DNA of 64,000 nt from positions 1,321,375 through 1,385,374 of the forward strand of contig NC_087072.1 of the NCBI RefSeq assembly GCF_026151205.1, read 5' to 3'. Position 1 is the first letter of the stretch; the number at the start of each line of letters is the position of its first letter. Shown here one piece after another: positions 11,326 through 22,458 of this stretch. The notes below the pieces were generated by a model. It was not told where the DNA came from. It saw nothing but the letters and a program-made list of their open reading frames with translations, and ran no database searches. Source of the DNA: Bolinopsis microptera. Its lineage: Eukaryota > Ctenophora > Tentaculata > Lobata > Bolinopsidae. Made by a program: the position numbers and the translations under genes.

Positions 11326-11930
11326 TTAGTAACCCAACGGATTAAACCATGTTGAGTGAATGAGAAAGATATAGTGTCTTGCTAACACACCCATACCACT
11401 AGCATTGGCGTGAATATCCCACTTCTTCGATTCTAGACTATACTTAGGAAATAACTGGTAGTTCCTGTCGCCCCATGAACTAAGGAAACTACTAAAGACA
11501 TCAAGGTAAAATAATTTAAATTTGGAACAAAGACTAAAGAGTAATTTGTTCATAGAGACCACATTTTGTTCTCCTTTGGGGGTTACCGTTAGCAGGTATA
11601 GGGAGAAGGGACTGGACAAAGATATTTGCTGAGGGAGCTAAGGATTTAATTTTGGACATAAAGTTCTGCAGAGGGCTTTTAAGGTGTATAATGCCAGTCT
11701 GGCAGTATCGTATGTCGTTAGTTCCTACACACACAAACAGTTTCTTAATCTCTAAATCAGGGTGGTCTCACAAATTGCTCGATTAAGTGTAATACAGCAT
11801 CAATCTTGCGACCACCCTTGGCGACTTTGAAAACTGTCTGTTTACCCTTGGTGGGTTTTTATATTTCCAGTCGCTCGAAGTATCTCCAGCGAGGAGTATG
11901 ATCTTCTTCTTAGGGGGGCTAACGGGAGGC
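11326..11930 (-). pseudogene. SGNH hydrolase-like domain of a decayed retrotransposon ORF1
   Basis: In two minus-strand frames, joined by a frameshift near 11580, a GDSL/SGNH-type domain can be followed. A block resembling the first strand (KKKIILLAGDTSSDW) lies near 11900. The VGTNDIR block (glycine-asparagine of SGNH) is near 11720, the FVQSLLPIP block near 11610, and the closing DIHANASGMGVLARHYIFLIH block with the D-x-H pair near 11400. Stop codons interrupt the segment around 11760-11800. SGNH 'esterase' domains are a known ingredient of CR1-type ORF1 proteins. The AlkB-like part lies just upstream at 11936-12361, giving the same domain order as the intact ORF1 at 40491-42260. Confidence 0.75.
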
Positions 11931-11935
11931 CAGTG

Positions 11936-12361
11936 TTAGGAGGGGGAGGATGATGAGGACGGGTAGAAGGATGATGAGGAGAAGGACGAGAAGAGGTAGG
12001 AGTGGTGTGGGTCAGTTAGGTTCCTAAAGGAAAGACTGTATCTAACACCACCCGGAGGAATTCTATGCAGTAGTCTGGATTGACAACCAGACTTCATGAT
12101 ATTGAGAGACTGGTCTGTCGCTGGCACAGATAATTCTGGGGAAGAAGGGGTACCTTTCCTGCCTGTAGGGTTGTTGTCGTTCCTTATAAAGTCCAGTGTT
12201 CTTGCTGCACCGAACGACACCGTACAAATGTCACTGTCCTGATCAATCAATGGTTCGTTGTCGTCATGGTAGTTCAGGTTAGCTCCTTTACAGGACATAC
12301 AGCTGACAAGACAGGCTGTCATGTTTCCAGAGGTGGCCTTATTGCTGTTAACAAGGTTCAT
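11936..12361 (-). pseudogene. AlkB-like 2OG-Fe(II) dioxygenase domain of a decayed retrotransposon ORF1
   Basis: The 141-residue minus frame carries YHDDNEPLIDQDSDICTVSF followed by GAARTLDF. This is the AlkB H-x-D metal-binding block and the strand after it. Further on, SRLLHRIPPGGVRYSLSFRN supplies the second histidine and the R-x5-R-like end used for 2-oxoglutarate. A serine/proline-rich linker follows, then the SGNH segment. The frame upstream is broken, so this is a relic. It is only distantly similar to the ORF1 at 40491-42260, which implies two lineages with the same architecture. Confidence 0.75.
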
Positions 12362-12545
12362 CAGCTCGACAATTTTGGGGAACTCGTTGATCGGCTCGGG
12401 CTAGTTGACCACCCTTCCATACTTATACGAATCATTGCGGGGACTCAGCCACAAGGTCTTTACTTTTTTTACTGTTTAGTTGTGCGGTCTTCATCGTTAT
12501 AAGTTATTTCATTACCCCATCAACCAGGGGCTCTGGAAGGTCAAG

Positions 12546-12755
12546 CTAGACGTGTTTCACAAGATCCGAAAAATGCTTAGGCTCAGGAGAAGTTGACGGT
12601 GATATAGGTTTGGGAGTGAGAAAGGACTCTGTAGAGGGAGTGGTAAGGGGTTCTGTCGGATGATCTTCCAGAAGGATTTCAATGGCATCTTTGAAGTCTT
12701 CTTCATTGTCATTAATGAGGGAGAGAATGTGATTTTTTCTGCTCTTGAAAGGCAC
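12546..12755 (-). pseudogene. possible N-terminal piece of the same decayed ORF1
   Basis: A 69-residue minus frame with an acidic helix (LINDNEEDFKDAIEILLEDH) and then a proline/serine/threonine-rich stretch. It lies directly upstream of the AlkB-like segment and in the same direction. The link is by position only; the frame between 12362 and 12545 is broken. Confidence 0.35.
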
Positions 12756-12759
12756 TGAG

Positions 12760-13900
12760 AAGAAATTCAGTGATGAAGGTAGGTAGAAGTGGGGTTGGGT
12801 TAGCTTGCATCAATGGACAAAGTTACACCAAATGATCAGGATGGCAATCAGGGTACTAGGCAGCAGTCATCAGACATTCCCCGTAAAATGGAATGTAACG
12901 GCCTGAAAATAGAGACGGGCAGAGGGGAGTTAAACTTGTCTGCGGGTAAATTAAGTACCAATAAAGATCAGAGGGAGAGAATGGATCAATGATAACAATT
13001 TAAAGTTATAAGGTAAAATGTGAATCTAAAATGGACTATATTCAATTACTAGCCTGATTGAGAAGTTTAGGACTCCAGACAAGCGGGGGGATGCTAGGAG
13101 AGCTGCCGCTGCCTACCCTTTATGCAAATTTCACAACCCCGGGACTTCGGCTGGCTTTTACTCTGACATCGGCTGACTTCCATTGCCATAGTTTTTAAAT
13201 TATGTTTCTGATCGAAGCTGCAATGATGCTAATAGATTTGATACAGCTCAGCAGTCACTGTCTTCAAATAAAGAATGTTCCAGTTCTGCAGTCTCAAATG
13301 TTTTCGCCCAGCTTTTCTTTTCATCGTGGTTATAGAAGACAGACCTGAAAAATACTTGTATTATGATAATATAGGTAATATGCCCAGAATGAGTAAAATT
13401 GTATTATCGGCAAATTTACTTATGTGAAAACTCCAAACAGAGTTTTCAGAAGTAACCGCACACGAGCAACTGCACGTAATTTGTGTGGAAATATGTAACT
13501 CATTTAACGAAGTCAGTTAAATGAACCTACCTTATTTACCGATGGCAATTTTTTTGCTTGTGATGAAGTAGTCCTCTCAATATATGTATGTAATTTGTTA
13601 AAAGAGTAGGATTGTAGACTGTAGTCATAGTCCATGTATAGCGACGGTAGTTTACCAGCAGCTCCCTGTACAAACAGAAATATGGTTGTTATATAATACT
13701 ACTTGTTAAATTATTGAGTACAATGCAGGAATACACTAACGTGTCTTATATTAACAACTAATAGACGTATAATATGTACTCATAAACAATGATAGTCCCA
13801 ATTGTTTGTAATTGCTTATAATTTAAACCTTCTTATTAACTCATTTTGATGACTGTGTCTGACCTAAAATTGCACGAGAAATAGATAAAATTATGCGTCA
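12760..13900. other. no gene recognised
   Basis: No domain, RNA or clear repeat found. Confidence 0.4.
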
Positions 13901-14400
13901 GACAGGGCTCGACCAGGATACCGGCGCAGCCGGAATTTTTTAAAAGAATATCAACACTTATTTTACTTCGGACATTCCAACAGCCACATTGTTACACAAG
14001 TGTGTAACCAGCCAATTGCAGGAAGCCGAAGGATTCAATTATACGTTAGGCCAGTGACGGTTAAGGTAGTGTGTACCGTACTTTCTTCGCCCGAGACTTT
14101 GCTGCAATGGGCAGCTCCTCATTTAACCCTCACACCCGATTTCTCGAATATTTGGCAGAGTGGACCGGGGGGCTGCATAGACCACTCAGGATCCTTAGCT
14201 GAGCGTCGACGACGCTCACCCCACGGCTAGTGACAGAGTCGGGAATCGAACCTGGTACCTCAAGCAATACCAGGCCCGGATTAACCAACTGAGCCACTAA
14301 GGCCGGTATTCGGCAATTTTGTACCGGTACCGGCCGGGATTTTGGTTTGAGCCGGGATTTTAGCCGGGATTTTTCCAAAATAAATTCAGTTTTTTTTTCA
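13901..14400. mobile_element. CCGG-rich DNA-element remnant, split by a SINE
   Basis: CAGGGCTCGACCAGGATACC near 13903 looks like a hAT-type terminus (CAGGG start). CCGG/CCGGGATTTT motifs lie on both sides of the SINE (13918-13935 and 14322-14375). They resemble motifs in the hAT-like element at 56897-57796 and the cluster at 23155-23270. The other terminus was not found. Confidence 0.4.
13943..14305 (-). mobile_element. tRNA-headed SINE, copy 2 (minus strand)
   Basis: Read on minus from 14305, a tRNA-like head carries an A box (TGGCTCAGTTGG) and a perfect B box (GGTTCGATTCC). It is followed by a body (GGGGTGAGCGTCGTCGACG, CAGCTAAGGATC, GGGTGTGAGGGTTAAATGAG) that matches the SINE at 53568-53924 nearly throughout. 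It ends with a CCGAAGTAAAATAAGTGT tail. The head differs clearly from the other copy's head, while the body is the same. Pol III transcription is implied by the boxes. It does not encode protein. Confidence 0.9.
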
Positions 14401-14608
14401 ACGTAAATTTGAGTCCAAAATTCGCAAATCTGTTAACATTTTCCTAAAAAATTTTGATGAAATCATCGAACAATGGAGACTGGAGTCAATCTAGATTTAA
14501 AATAATCATGGGTTTCATGACGTCGATTTTATATTTTCGTTTATGAATAATGGAAAATGCTAGAAATATGACTCATGACTTAATTATTGTGACTAAGTGT
14601 CACGGCTC

Positions 14609-15528
14609 CCCATATCCAAAAAATTTGTAATTTCCTACATTCTCAATTTTTTCGTTTTCTGTGGCCCGCTCGCTTCGCTCGCATACAAAGTCTTTGTATT
14701 CGCGCGGTTCAAAGATTTTTCATGGCGGATTCCAGATTCTCAATTTTACTTTTTTAGGGCCCGGAATGCTTTTTAATAGATAATCCTAGGTTACGTTTGG
14801 GGGCGAAGCCCCCGAAAATTTTGGAAATTTAAACTAGATTTGGCCTCCTGGAACGAATCTGACAATGGAGAACGATTTTAGCATACTATTTTCTGATTTC
14901 AATTTTTATTGGGATAAATTGTCTGGATTCTAGAATCCCTAAACACTTGGCTTAACTAAAGCACGAAATAGGAGACAGCATGAAGTATCAAGAGTTTATA
15001 ATTTTGGCAAAAATGTTTTCTCATCTACTACCATCACTTTCTGCTTTCAAGCTATAAACTAATACAGGGTTAAGGGAATACATTGAAGACGTGATGTGTA
15101 TATGCTACTGCTTGCCAATACAGATATCGGGTGACACTGTAGACATATCCGGTTTCATAGACTAGATAAGTAGATAGTAAAATGTTAATAAAGTAATAAT
15201 GACAACTATTTATGTCGTGTACGCGAAAATGCCCCAATAATTAGCATCTGGTTAGTGGTTACTTGATGCACAGATTTTGTAGCTAATAGCAACAAACTTT
15301 GGTCTGTGAAACGAAATTTGATAGACTGGATCAGTGGATCCATGACTGAGGACATTTAAATAACGGTCCAGCAACTTTTAGTCTGTTCTTTCACTTAAAT
15401 TCCTACTGAAATATTATCGAAAATTCTCAGAGTTGCCTCTCGAATTTCCTACTTTTTGTCAAAAATTTCCTACTTTTAAAAATTTCCTACATTCTTAGAA
15501 TGCGAGAATGCGGGTTTTTGGATATGGG
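14609..15528. mobile_element. 920-bp non-autonomous DNA element with 8-bp target duplication
   Basis: The ends CCCATATCCAAAAA (14609-14622) and TTTTTGGATATGGG (15515-15528) are perfect 14-bp inverted repeats. They are flanked by identical 8-bp copies of CACGGCTC (14601-14608 and 15529-15536). Sub-terminal AATTTCCTAC motifs occur near both ends. An 8-bp duplication fits hAT, P or Merlin. The CCC start is not the usual hAT CAG, so I leave it unclassified. No transposase is present. Confidence 0.85.
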
Positions 15529-15536
15529 CACGGCTC

Positions 15537-17029
15537 ACGGTCTTGTGTTACCGAGGGACAAGTAAAACAGAGTTCTCCGGGTAAATAAAGCATTAATAAA
15601 TGCTATTCAGTATTCACTATTCACCCTATTTAATTATTCAGGTAAGGTTATTTAAATTGTAAAGTATAAAGCTCCAACGTCAAACTCCATGTTCAATTAA
15701 ATTAGTTTAAGGACACGTTCATTTGAGTTTGAGAATATTGGTAAATATAAGTGACCCTATTAAAAGGCACAGTGTAGTTGACTTTGTCACACTATGAAAT
15801 AACACAAACCCTTGATGGTTAGGATAATCGTCTCATCCTCTAGGCTAGCTTTGTCACTTAACCATATCTTAATCAGGTGATAAGATATCGCTTAAATACG
15901 GCCGGCACGGAAATGGTTACATTGTCACATTATAAACATGTGACGGAGTAAATATGGACCCCTTGCTGCCGTTTTTGACCAAATTTTTGAGTGTCCAATT
16001 GATTGGATGGGTACATATAACCATTACCTACATATTTGAAGACTTTTTTCGTTAGATGGTGCACTCAGGTTTACTCTGTCACACATTTAAGAAAACATTT
16101 GAACAATGTTTAGGGCACCCTGATAAGCAATGCTGAGTAGTGTAGGTTTATTTGATGCCCTGGAAGTGCTAGGAATTGTTATTATATCATATAGTCGTAA
16201 GGAATTAAAACACAGAAGGCACAAACAAGTTTACTTTGTCACATAATCTTGATGATATCTGAACATGTGTGAAATTGAACAAATAATGATATACCAGCTT
16301 AAACCCCTTATATTATGTACTATGGATCAAACAACACTGCTAGTACCACGCACAAGTCACATAAATCATTATCCGGTGGTAATATGTTAACAGTGAAACT
16401 GAGTGGAGTTGGGTTAGAAACATATAAGAGATACGATGATTTAACTTGTAGAAGCTTTCAATAAACATGTGTTAATCGTCGTCAGCTGAATGTGATGAGG
16501 TGGACAATGCTTATATGTGATTGAGTGGTGTCAGGGATGGAGGGTGGGGGAGGTGTGGGTGGGAAAGTGAAAATTACATTACAATGTCAATAAAAATTTA
16601 GTCTTCTGTTGAGGTTGAGAAGGAAATGCCAGCTGGTCTGGACTTTAAGGATTTGGCAATTTTAGGAAGGATGGGGTCCCATATGTTAACAGTCCCATAA
16701 TATGTTAACAGTGTCACAATTAAACTACCGCAACATGGTCAAAAATAGGGTAATTTCGTCACAACAAAATTATTATAATTCTGTTAGCTCCTTGCTGGCA
16801 AAATAACTAGTTGATTGATGATAAAGTTACATAGTATTCTAATAGAGGTATAGCTCTTCAAAATAGGGGCAAGACATGTACATGTTTACTTTGTTACATC
16901 AGTAATTATTATAAGAGTAATAATCATCAGATTAACCGATCTTTTTCGTAGTTTGGATCGATTGATATAGGCATTAAAGCATACTACGCCAATTTTAACA
17001 CACTATCTTGATATTGTTGGGGCAGGGAC
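15537..17029. repeat. diffuse degenerate repeats with a recurring TTTGTCACA motif
   Basis: GTTTACTTTGTCACA-like or GTTAATTTTGTCACA-like phrases recur about every 100-250 bp from ~15780 to 17400. This suggests an ancient, degraded tandem array. The copy of the inverted dispersed repeat at 16390-16620 lies inside. No gene was recognised. Confidence 0.5.
16390..16620 (+). repeat. dispersed repeat, inverted relative to 4370-4600
   Basis: Homologous to the reverse complement of 4370-4600, including the region of CATGTGTTAATCGTCGTCAG and the GGAGGGTGGGGG run. Confidence 0.75.
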
Positions 17030-17390
17030 AGTTAATTTTGTCACATTTTCAGCGTCTTTGACAAATTAATCTAAAATTGTTAAACTTGAGCTCTGATGTT
17101 CTGGACAATATTCTACCAATCGTTTCTGAAAGAATGTTGAATTCTAATAGAGTTATAGATCTTCAAAACAGAGGCAAGACATGTTTACTTTGTTTGTTGT
17201 GGCAGGAAAAGTTAATTTTGTCACATTTTTAGTGACTTTGAAAAATGTAACCTAAAATTGTTAAACTTGAGCTCTGATGTTCTGGACAATATTCTACCGA
17301 TTGATTTCTGAAAGAATGTTGAATTCTAATAGAGTCAAAGAATATATAGATCTTCAAAATAGGGACAAGACATGTTTACTTTGTCACATC
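17030..17390 (+). repeat. tandem duplication, ~180-bp unit x2
   Basis: About 17033-17192 and 17206-17380 share GTTAATTTTGTCACATTTT, then a long common stretch (TTGAGCTCTGATGTTCTGGA, GAATGTTGAATTCTAATAGA) ending with AAGACATGTTTACTTTG. Confidence 0.85.
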
Positions 17391-17818
17391 AGTTATTATG
17401 AGAGTTATTATAACAGACTATTTCATTCTATAATCATTGTTTTTAACCTATTTACGATTTCGTATCATTTTTGTGACAATGTAAACATCAACTGATCTTA
17501 ACTGATCAACTACATTGTCATCATGTAAAGTTTTCCCGCCTTTCAAACCAAAATCAGTTATAAATAATTCGCCCAAAATTTAAAATTCCATATATTGTGA
17601 CAGAATTGACCTCATTTCCAAATAACCAAGTGCAGTTATTATGACAGACTATTTCATTCTATAATCATTGTTTTTAACCTATTTACCTATTTTTGTGACA
17701 ATGTAAACATCAACTGATCTTAACTTGCATCAACTACATTGTCATCATGTAAAGTTTTCCCGCCTTTCAAACCAAAATCAGATATAAATAATTCGCCCAA
17801 AATTTAAAATTCCATATA
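17388..17818 (+). repeat. tandem duplication, ~240-bp unit, second copy interrupted by a retrotransposon
   Basis: 17388-17635 and 17636-17818 share the region from AGACTATTTCATTCTATAAT to AATTTAAAATTCCATATA. Copy 1 continues into TTGTGACAGAATTGACC; in copy 2 that continuation is found only at 22535, after the element at 17819-22534. Copy 1 therefore preserves the pre-insertion sequence. Confidence 0.85.
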
Positions 17819-17984
17819 GATAGATGACACATTTTACACATTGGTTTGGTTGTATTTTTAAGTGCTCCCTTATCAGTTATTTGTTGCTAAATCGCGATAA
17901 GCGAACGCGTGCTATTGTACATTTATTGTACATTGCTTGTATAAAACTCAAATAGTGTGTGTAACTGACATTTAAAGGTTCAAT

Positions 17985-19436
17985 ATGCAAGACAAGGAAA
18001 ACCTGAAATCAGTAAGCGATGATGCTAAGAAACGTGTACTTGGAAGCCTACTTAACAAAGCTGATGCCCCCAGCAAGAAGGTTCTCAGTGTGTATAGTTT
18101 CAGTGCAAGTTATAAGACCAATCTGAAAGATATGAAATCACTCACCGCAGTTCAACTAGAACCCTGTGCAATATTTCTAGGTTTTAATGTCAGAGATGGT
18201 GTGAAGAAACTGTACACGAATAAACAGACTCTATGTGATAGAATGATTCTCAAGATCGAGTCCTTGTTCGACATAGAATGCGAGGACTGTAACGATGTGT
18301 ACTGTAATGAACTGGGAAAAGAACCGCTCTTAAGATGCCGGCTATGCTTACAGGGCTCCCACGATTGTGAAGCCATGGCCGAAAAAGCCAAGACCTTCAA
18401 CGACCTCATTCAGAAAGGACTGCTTCCTTTAGGAGGATCTTGGCTCTGCTACGAATGTTCAAAAAAGAACGAAACACGCTCACTTCAACCTCCCCAGAAA
18501 CCTACCAAGAAAAGGAACACAGATAGTATAACAGATCTATCCACTATTAAAGAGGTTGAATCTGAGGTAGAGGGCGAGGGAAACGACGATGAAGATGAAG
18601 ATGAGGATGAGGATGAAGACAGGGAAAGCCCTAGAAGAGGTAGACATAATGATACCGAAAATAACCCCCAGATTTGCCGGGAATACACTATGAGGAAGTG
18701 TCCCCACGGCCTCACTGGCAAACGTCTCATTGGTGGTAAGAAATGCTCATACCAGCACCCCATCAGGTGCCGCTTTTACTCCAATTTCGGAGACGACAAA
18801 CGCAGAGGATGCAGGAATGGGAAGAAATGCACTTTTTTCCACCCTAAACTGTGCCGTAATTCAGTTGCGAATCACGTATGTTTAAACAGCGATTGTGGCT
18901 TCCATCATCTTAAAGGAACGGCCAGAAAGACTGTTGGAAACGTGAATCTCACTGACAGAAATCGCCTGCCTCAGCAGCAGCAGCCCAAAGATACGAGAAG
19001 AATAGAATTCAACACGAACAGAAGTTCCTGGCCGCCTCCTGGTGGTTATGATGTGGACAGAATGGGTAGTCTAAACTCCCTCAACACCCCCTACCCACCC
19101 ACTGTTGAATATCAGAAACCCCTCAGACAACGTAAAGACAGTACATCTGAGAGGGATAGTGCTTTTTTAGAGAAGCTCATGGAAAACATGAAAAACGGAA
19201 TTATAACCCAGATGAACTCCAAAATGGAGGAACTTCGAGGGCAAATTCCAGCCCTTGTCCAAGAGACACAACGGAGCCAGATGGACCCGAGATCACGCCA
19301 AACATCCTCTCAGCAAATCTCGACACAGTTCCCACCACCAGCACAGTTCTCAGCCCAAGTGCCACTCCCAAACCAGCCAATGCGGATGCCGATGCCACTA
19401 AACTTCATTCCCAACTATCAAGGATCTTGCTACTGA
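17985..19436 (+). CDS. retrotransposon ORF1: PHD-like plus CCCH zinc-finger nucleic-acid-binding protein
   Basis: ORF1 proteins bind element RNA and act in RNP formation. This 483-aa product has a PHD/treble-clef-like cysteine cluster at about residues 99-158 (C..C at 99/102, CRLCLQ, H..C, WLCYEC). An acidic run sits at about 198-213. Three CCCH-type zinc fingers lie at about 231-308 (CREYTMRKC..H..KCSYQH; CRFY..C..KCTFFH; CRNSV..CGFHH). A Q/P-rich tail follows. Cysteine/histidine spacing is intact and the frame is uninterrupted. PHD domains are known in CR1-type ORF1s, and the CCCH triplet is plausible for RNA binding. The first ATG, 166 bp inside the element, is the natural start. The stop TGA (19434) overlaps ORF2. 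Confidence 0.88.
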   Translation: MQDKENLKSVSDDAKKRVLGSLLNKADAPSKKVLSVYSFSASYKTNLKDMKSLTAVQLEPCAIFLGFNVRDGVKKLYTNKQTLCDRMILKIESLFDIECEDCNDVYCNELGKEPLLRCRLCLQGSHDCEAMAEKAKTFNDLIQKGLLPLGGSWLCYECSKKNETRSLQPPQKPTKKRNTDSITDLSTIKEVESEVEGEGNDDEDEDEDEDEDRESPRRGRHNDTENNPQICREYTMRKCPHGLTGKRLIGGKKCSYQHPIRCRFYSNFGDDKRRGCRNGKKCTFFHPKLCRNSVANHVCLNSDCGFHHLKGTARKTVGNVNLTDRNRLPQQQQPKDTRRIEFNTNRSSWPPPGGYDVDRMGSLNSLNTPYPPTVEYQKPLRQRKDSTSERDSAFLEKLMENMKNGIITQMNSKMEELRGQIPALVQETQRSQMDPRSRQTSSQQISTQFPPPAQFSAQVPLPNQPMRMPMPLNFIPNYQGSCY

Positions 19437-22400
19437 ATGCTCGGTCCATCTCCCCAGCCGCAACCAGCACTGTAAAATGGAAGATTCCATTCATCCAAGA
19501 CCACATACTTGACGACCTAGGAAGACCCCCGGTCCCTATTCTCGCTATCACTGAATCATGGTTGAAGCCATATATCAGTGATGCTCAAATAGCTATAGAT
19601 GGGTACAACAGTCTTAGAGCAGACCGTCATAGTCGAAAAGGTGGTGGTTGTGTGCTTTACGTTGAAAACTCGCTGCTAGTATCAGATACTGTAAATTTTA
19701 GTGACAAACACTGCAGTATGCTGCATTGTTTCATAGACTCTATGAACGCCCTTGTCTCCGTGATATACCGCCCACCAGATGCTCCTCCCGGATCCTTCAA
19801 AGCAGTCCTGGACCAGGTGCAGGAGAAACTAAATAACTTGACATCGAACGATAGATCACCTGACATCTACATTATGGGGGATTTCAACCTCCCAAATATA
19901 GATTGGGACTCTTGCCAAGCTTTACCTGGTCAACCGCTTTGTGACCAGCAAGCTTGTTCCGAACTAATTGATTTCATGGAGAGAAATTTCTTGACACAAA
20001 TGATCTGTAAGCCAACGAGAAATAACAACACCATCGATCTCGTCCTCACAAATAAACCACAGGACACAGTTGAGACAAATATCTCCGAATGCCAACTATC
20101 TGACCACAGGCTAGTCGAGCTCGTTCTCGGACATAACCCGCTCTGCCCAAAAGAACATACTCCTATATCTTTCGACAGAAACTCTTTTCGGGCGACTGAT
20201 TTTCATAGAGCAGATTTTGAAGCAATGAACGACTGTTTAGAAGCTGTTAACTGGATCTCTTTGAGAGAACTCTGTTATGAAGATGAAGATGGAAGTGCCT
20301 TTCTGGAGCTGATACGCCTAACTGTCCTCCAGATAACCCTCCTAAACTCGCCTTCTAAAGACCCTACTGGATCTGGCCCTTCCCGCCCCCGTAGAAGTCG
20401 CCAAGTCCGTGAAAAATACACAATGAAGAGGAAAAGAAGAAAACTCAATGCCCAAATAAGTGCACTTACTCAAAACAACCCAACTTCGAGAAAAATCGAA
20501 AAGCTGAAAACCGAAGTGAATCTTCTGACCTTCGAAATAAGTGAACTTGTGATCAAGCAACTTAACGAAAAAGAAGTTAAAGCTGTAAGTACAATAAAGA
20601 CGAACCCAAGATTCTTTTATTCTTACGCTAAACGATTTGCAAAGGTAAAATCATCCGTCGCCCCAATTAGAGATAAAAACGGAACTCTGAAAATGGACCC
20701 AGCGGAAAAAGCAGAAATTCTCCAGACTCAATATGTCACAGTCTTCAGCAACCCAAATTCTGCAAATGTTGAAGAATGCCTCGCCGGATTAGATCCTCAT
20801 CCAAAAGAAGATCTCAACACATTCACCTTCACAGCAGACGACATATCAGATGCCATAAAGGAACTGGACCCGTATGCCTCCACCCCTGATGGTGACATCC
20901 CGGCCAAGATCCTAACTAAATGTCGAAGGACAATCGCTGAACCAATTTATCTACTCTGGAAACGCTCATTTGATAACGGAGTCATACCATCTGGCATGAA
21001 GACACAGTACATCACGCCTGTGTTCAAGAAAGGAGACCGAACATCTGCCGCTAACTATCGCCCTGTCTCGATAACCTCTCACATTATTAAGATATTTGAG
21101 AGAGTGGTCAGAAATCATCTTGTGGAACATATGGAGTCAAACAGCTTTCTCTCCCCCCATCAGCATGGATTCCGCAAGAAAAGAAGCTGCTTAACTCAAC
21201 TAATAGACCACGTAGATAACATCCTGAAAACTCTCAACGACGGCAACGAGGTTGATGTTATATACCTTGATTATGCCAAAGCGTTCGATAAGGTAGATCA
21301 TCAAATATTACTTGCAAAGGCAAAACGCTATGGAATAAAAGGAAAGACTCTGCAATGGCTGACTGAATTCCTGAAGGATCGCCTGCAAACTGTGGTCGTG
21401 GAAGGAACAAAATCATCCTTTCAGCTAGTAATCAGTGGGGTACCCCAAGGAACAGTATTGGGACCCATTATTTTCATTCTATACATTGACGACCAACTTG
21501 ATACATTGGTTACCGCTCTGGGAAAGGTGTTCGCTGACGGCACCAAGCTCATTGGAAAAATCATGGACTTAGCTACCAAAAGCCTACTTCAAGACGACCT
21601 CCTAAATGTAATCGCTTGGGCCCTGAAGAACAACATGCAACTAAATGAGGCCAAATTCGAAATATTGAATTACAGCTTGAACAATTCATTACTGTTAAGA
21701 GAATTGCCCTTCACCAGTCAATATTCCTGTTACAATTTAACAAATGGAAGAACTATTGACCAGCCAAAACTGTGAGGGACCTAGGGGTTCTCCTGTCAAA
21801 TGACTGCTCCTGGTCTTCTCACATACAGCAGATGGCTAAAACAGCAAGGACGATGACGTCATGGGTCCTTAGCGTATTCAGAGATAGGTCACGCTTCCTC
21901 ATGCTCACACTCTACAAAACCATGGTGAGAAGCAAACTCGAATACTGCTGCCCGGTGTGGAACCCTGACAAGATCAGCGATATAGAAGCTATTGAAAGCA
22001 TCCAACGACACTACACTCGTCGAATCAGTGGCTGCCAGAACCTTGATTACTGGGAACGCCTGCAGAACCTGAATCTTCTCTCATTACAAAGACGCAGAGA
22101 ACGATACATCATAATCCATACATGGAAGATGATGAATGGATTAGCTCCGAACGACATCAACATGCAGTTCAAGGAAAGCTCCCGACACGGTGTAAAGGCC
22201 ACTGTGCCTGCATTTAACAAAAAGGCACAATGCTCAATCTCGACCCATTATGAAAACTCTTTTGGAGTAAAAGCAGCCAAACTATGGAACCTGCTCCCCA
22301 AGGAAGTTAACACAATCCAAGTCTTGGAAACTTTCAAATCCTCCCTTGCTAAATTCCTGAAAGGCTTCCCGGACACCCCGCCCACAAAAGGGTATACCGC

Positions 22401-22458
22401 CATCACAAATAATTCTCTTCTGGAATGGACTCTACAAAAAGATCTAAGCCAGGAGTGA
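19427..22458 (+). pseudogene. retrotransposon ORF2: AP-like endonuclease plus reverse transcriptase, frameshifted
   Basis: The first part (to 21775, 782 aa) has the endonuclease blocks: LLNARSI at the start, TESW about 42-45, RKGGGCVLYV about 70-79, YRPP about 114-117, GDFN 151-154 and a later SDHRLVEL. The RT follows: YRPVSI, HGFRKKRSC, YLDYAKAFDKVDH and GVPQGTVLGP. At residues 702-705 the catalytic box reads FADG instead of FADD (codon GGC at 21539), removing one catalytic aspartate. A frameshift near 21770 then moves the C-terminal part into another frame (21772-22458: LGVLLSNDCSWSSHI, YCCPVWNP, SFGVKAAKLWNLLP). ORF2 overlaps the end of ORF1 in the -1 frame and has no in-frame ATG near its start. 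This copy cannot make a working polymerase. Confidence 0.9.

Noticed and set aside
18152-18763. Antisense ORFs (92 and 85 aa) opposite ORF1
   Set aside because: Shadows of the PHD/CCCH ORF1; the poly-serine stretch is the complement of the acidic run.
21772-22458. Separate gene of 228 aa
   Set aside because: It is the out-of-frame C-terminal part of the LINE ORF2 immediately upstream.
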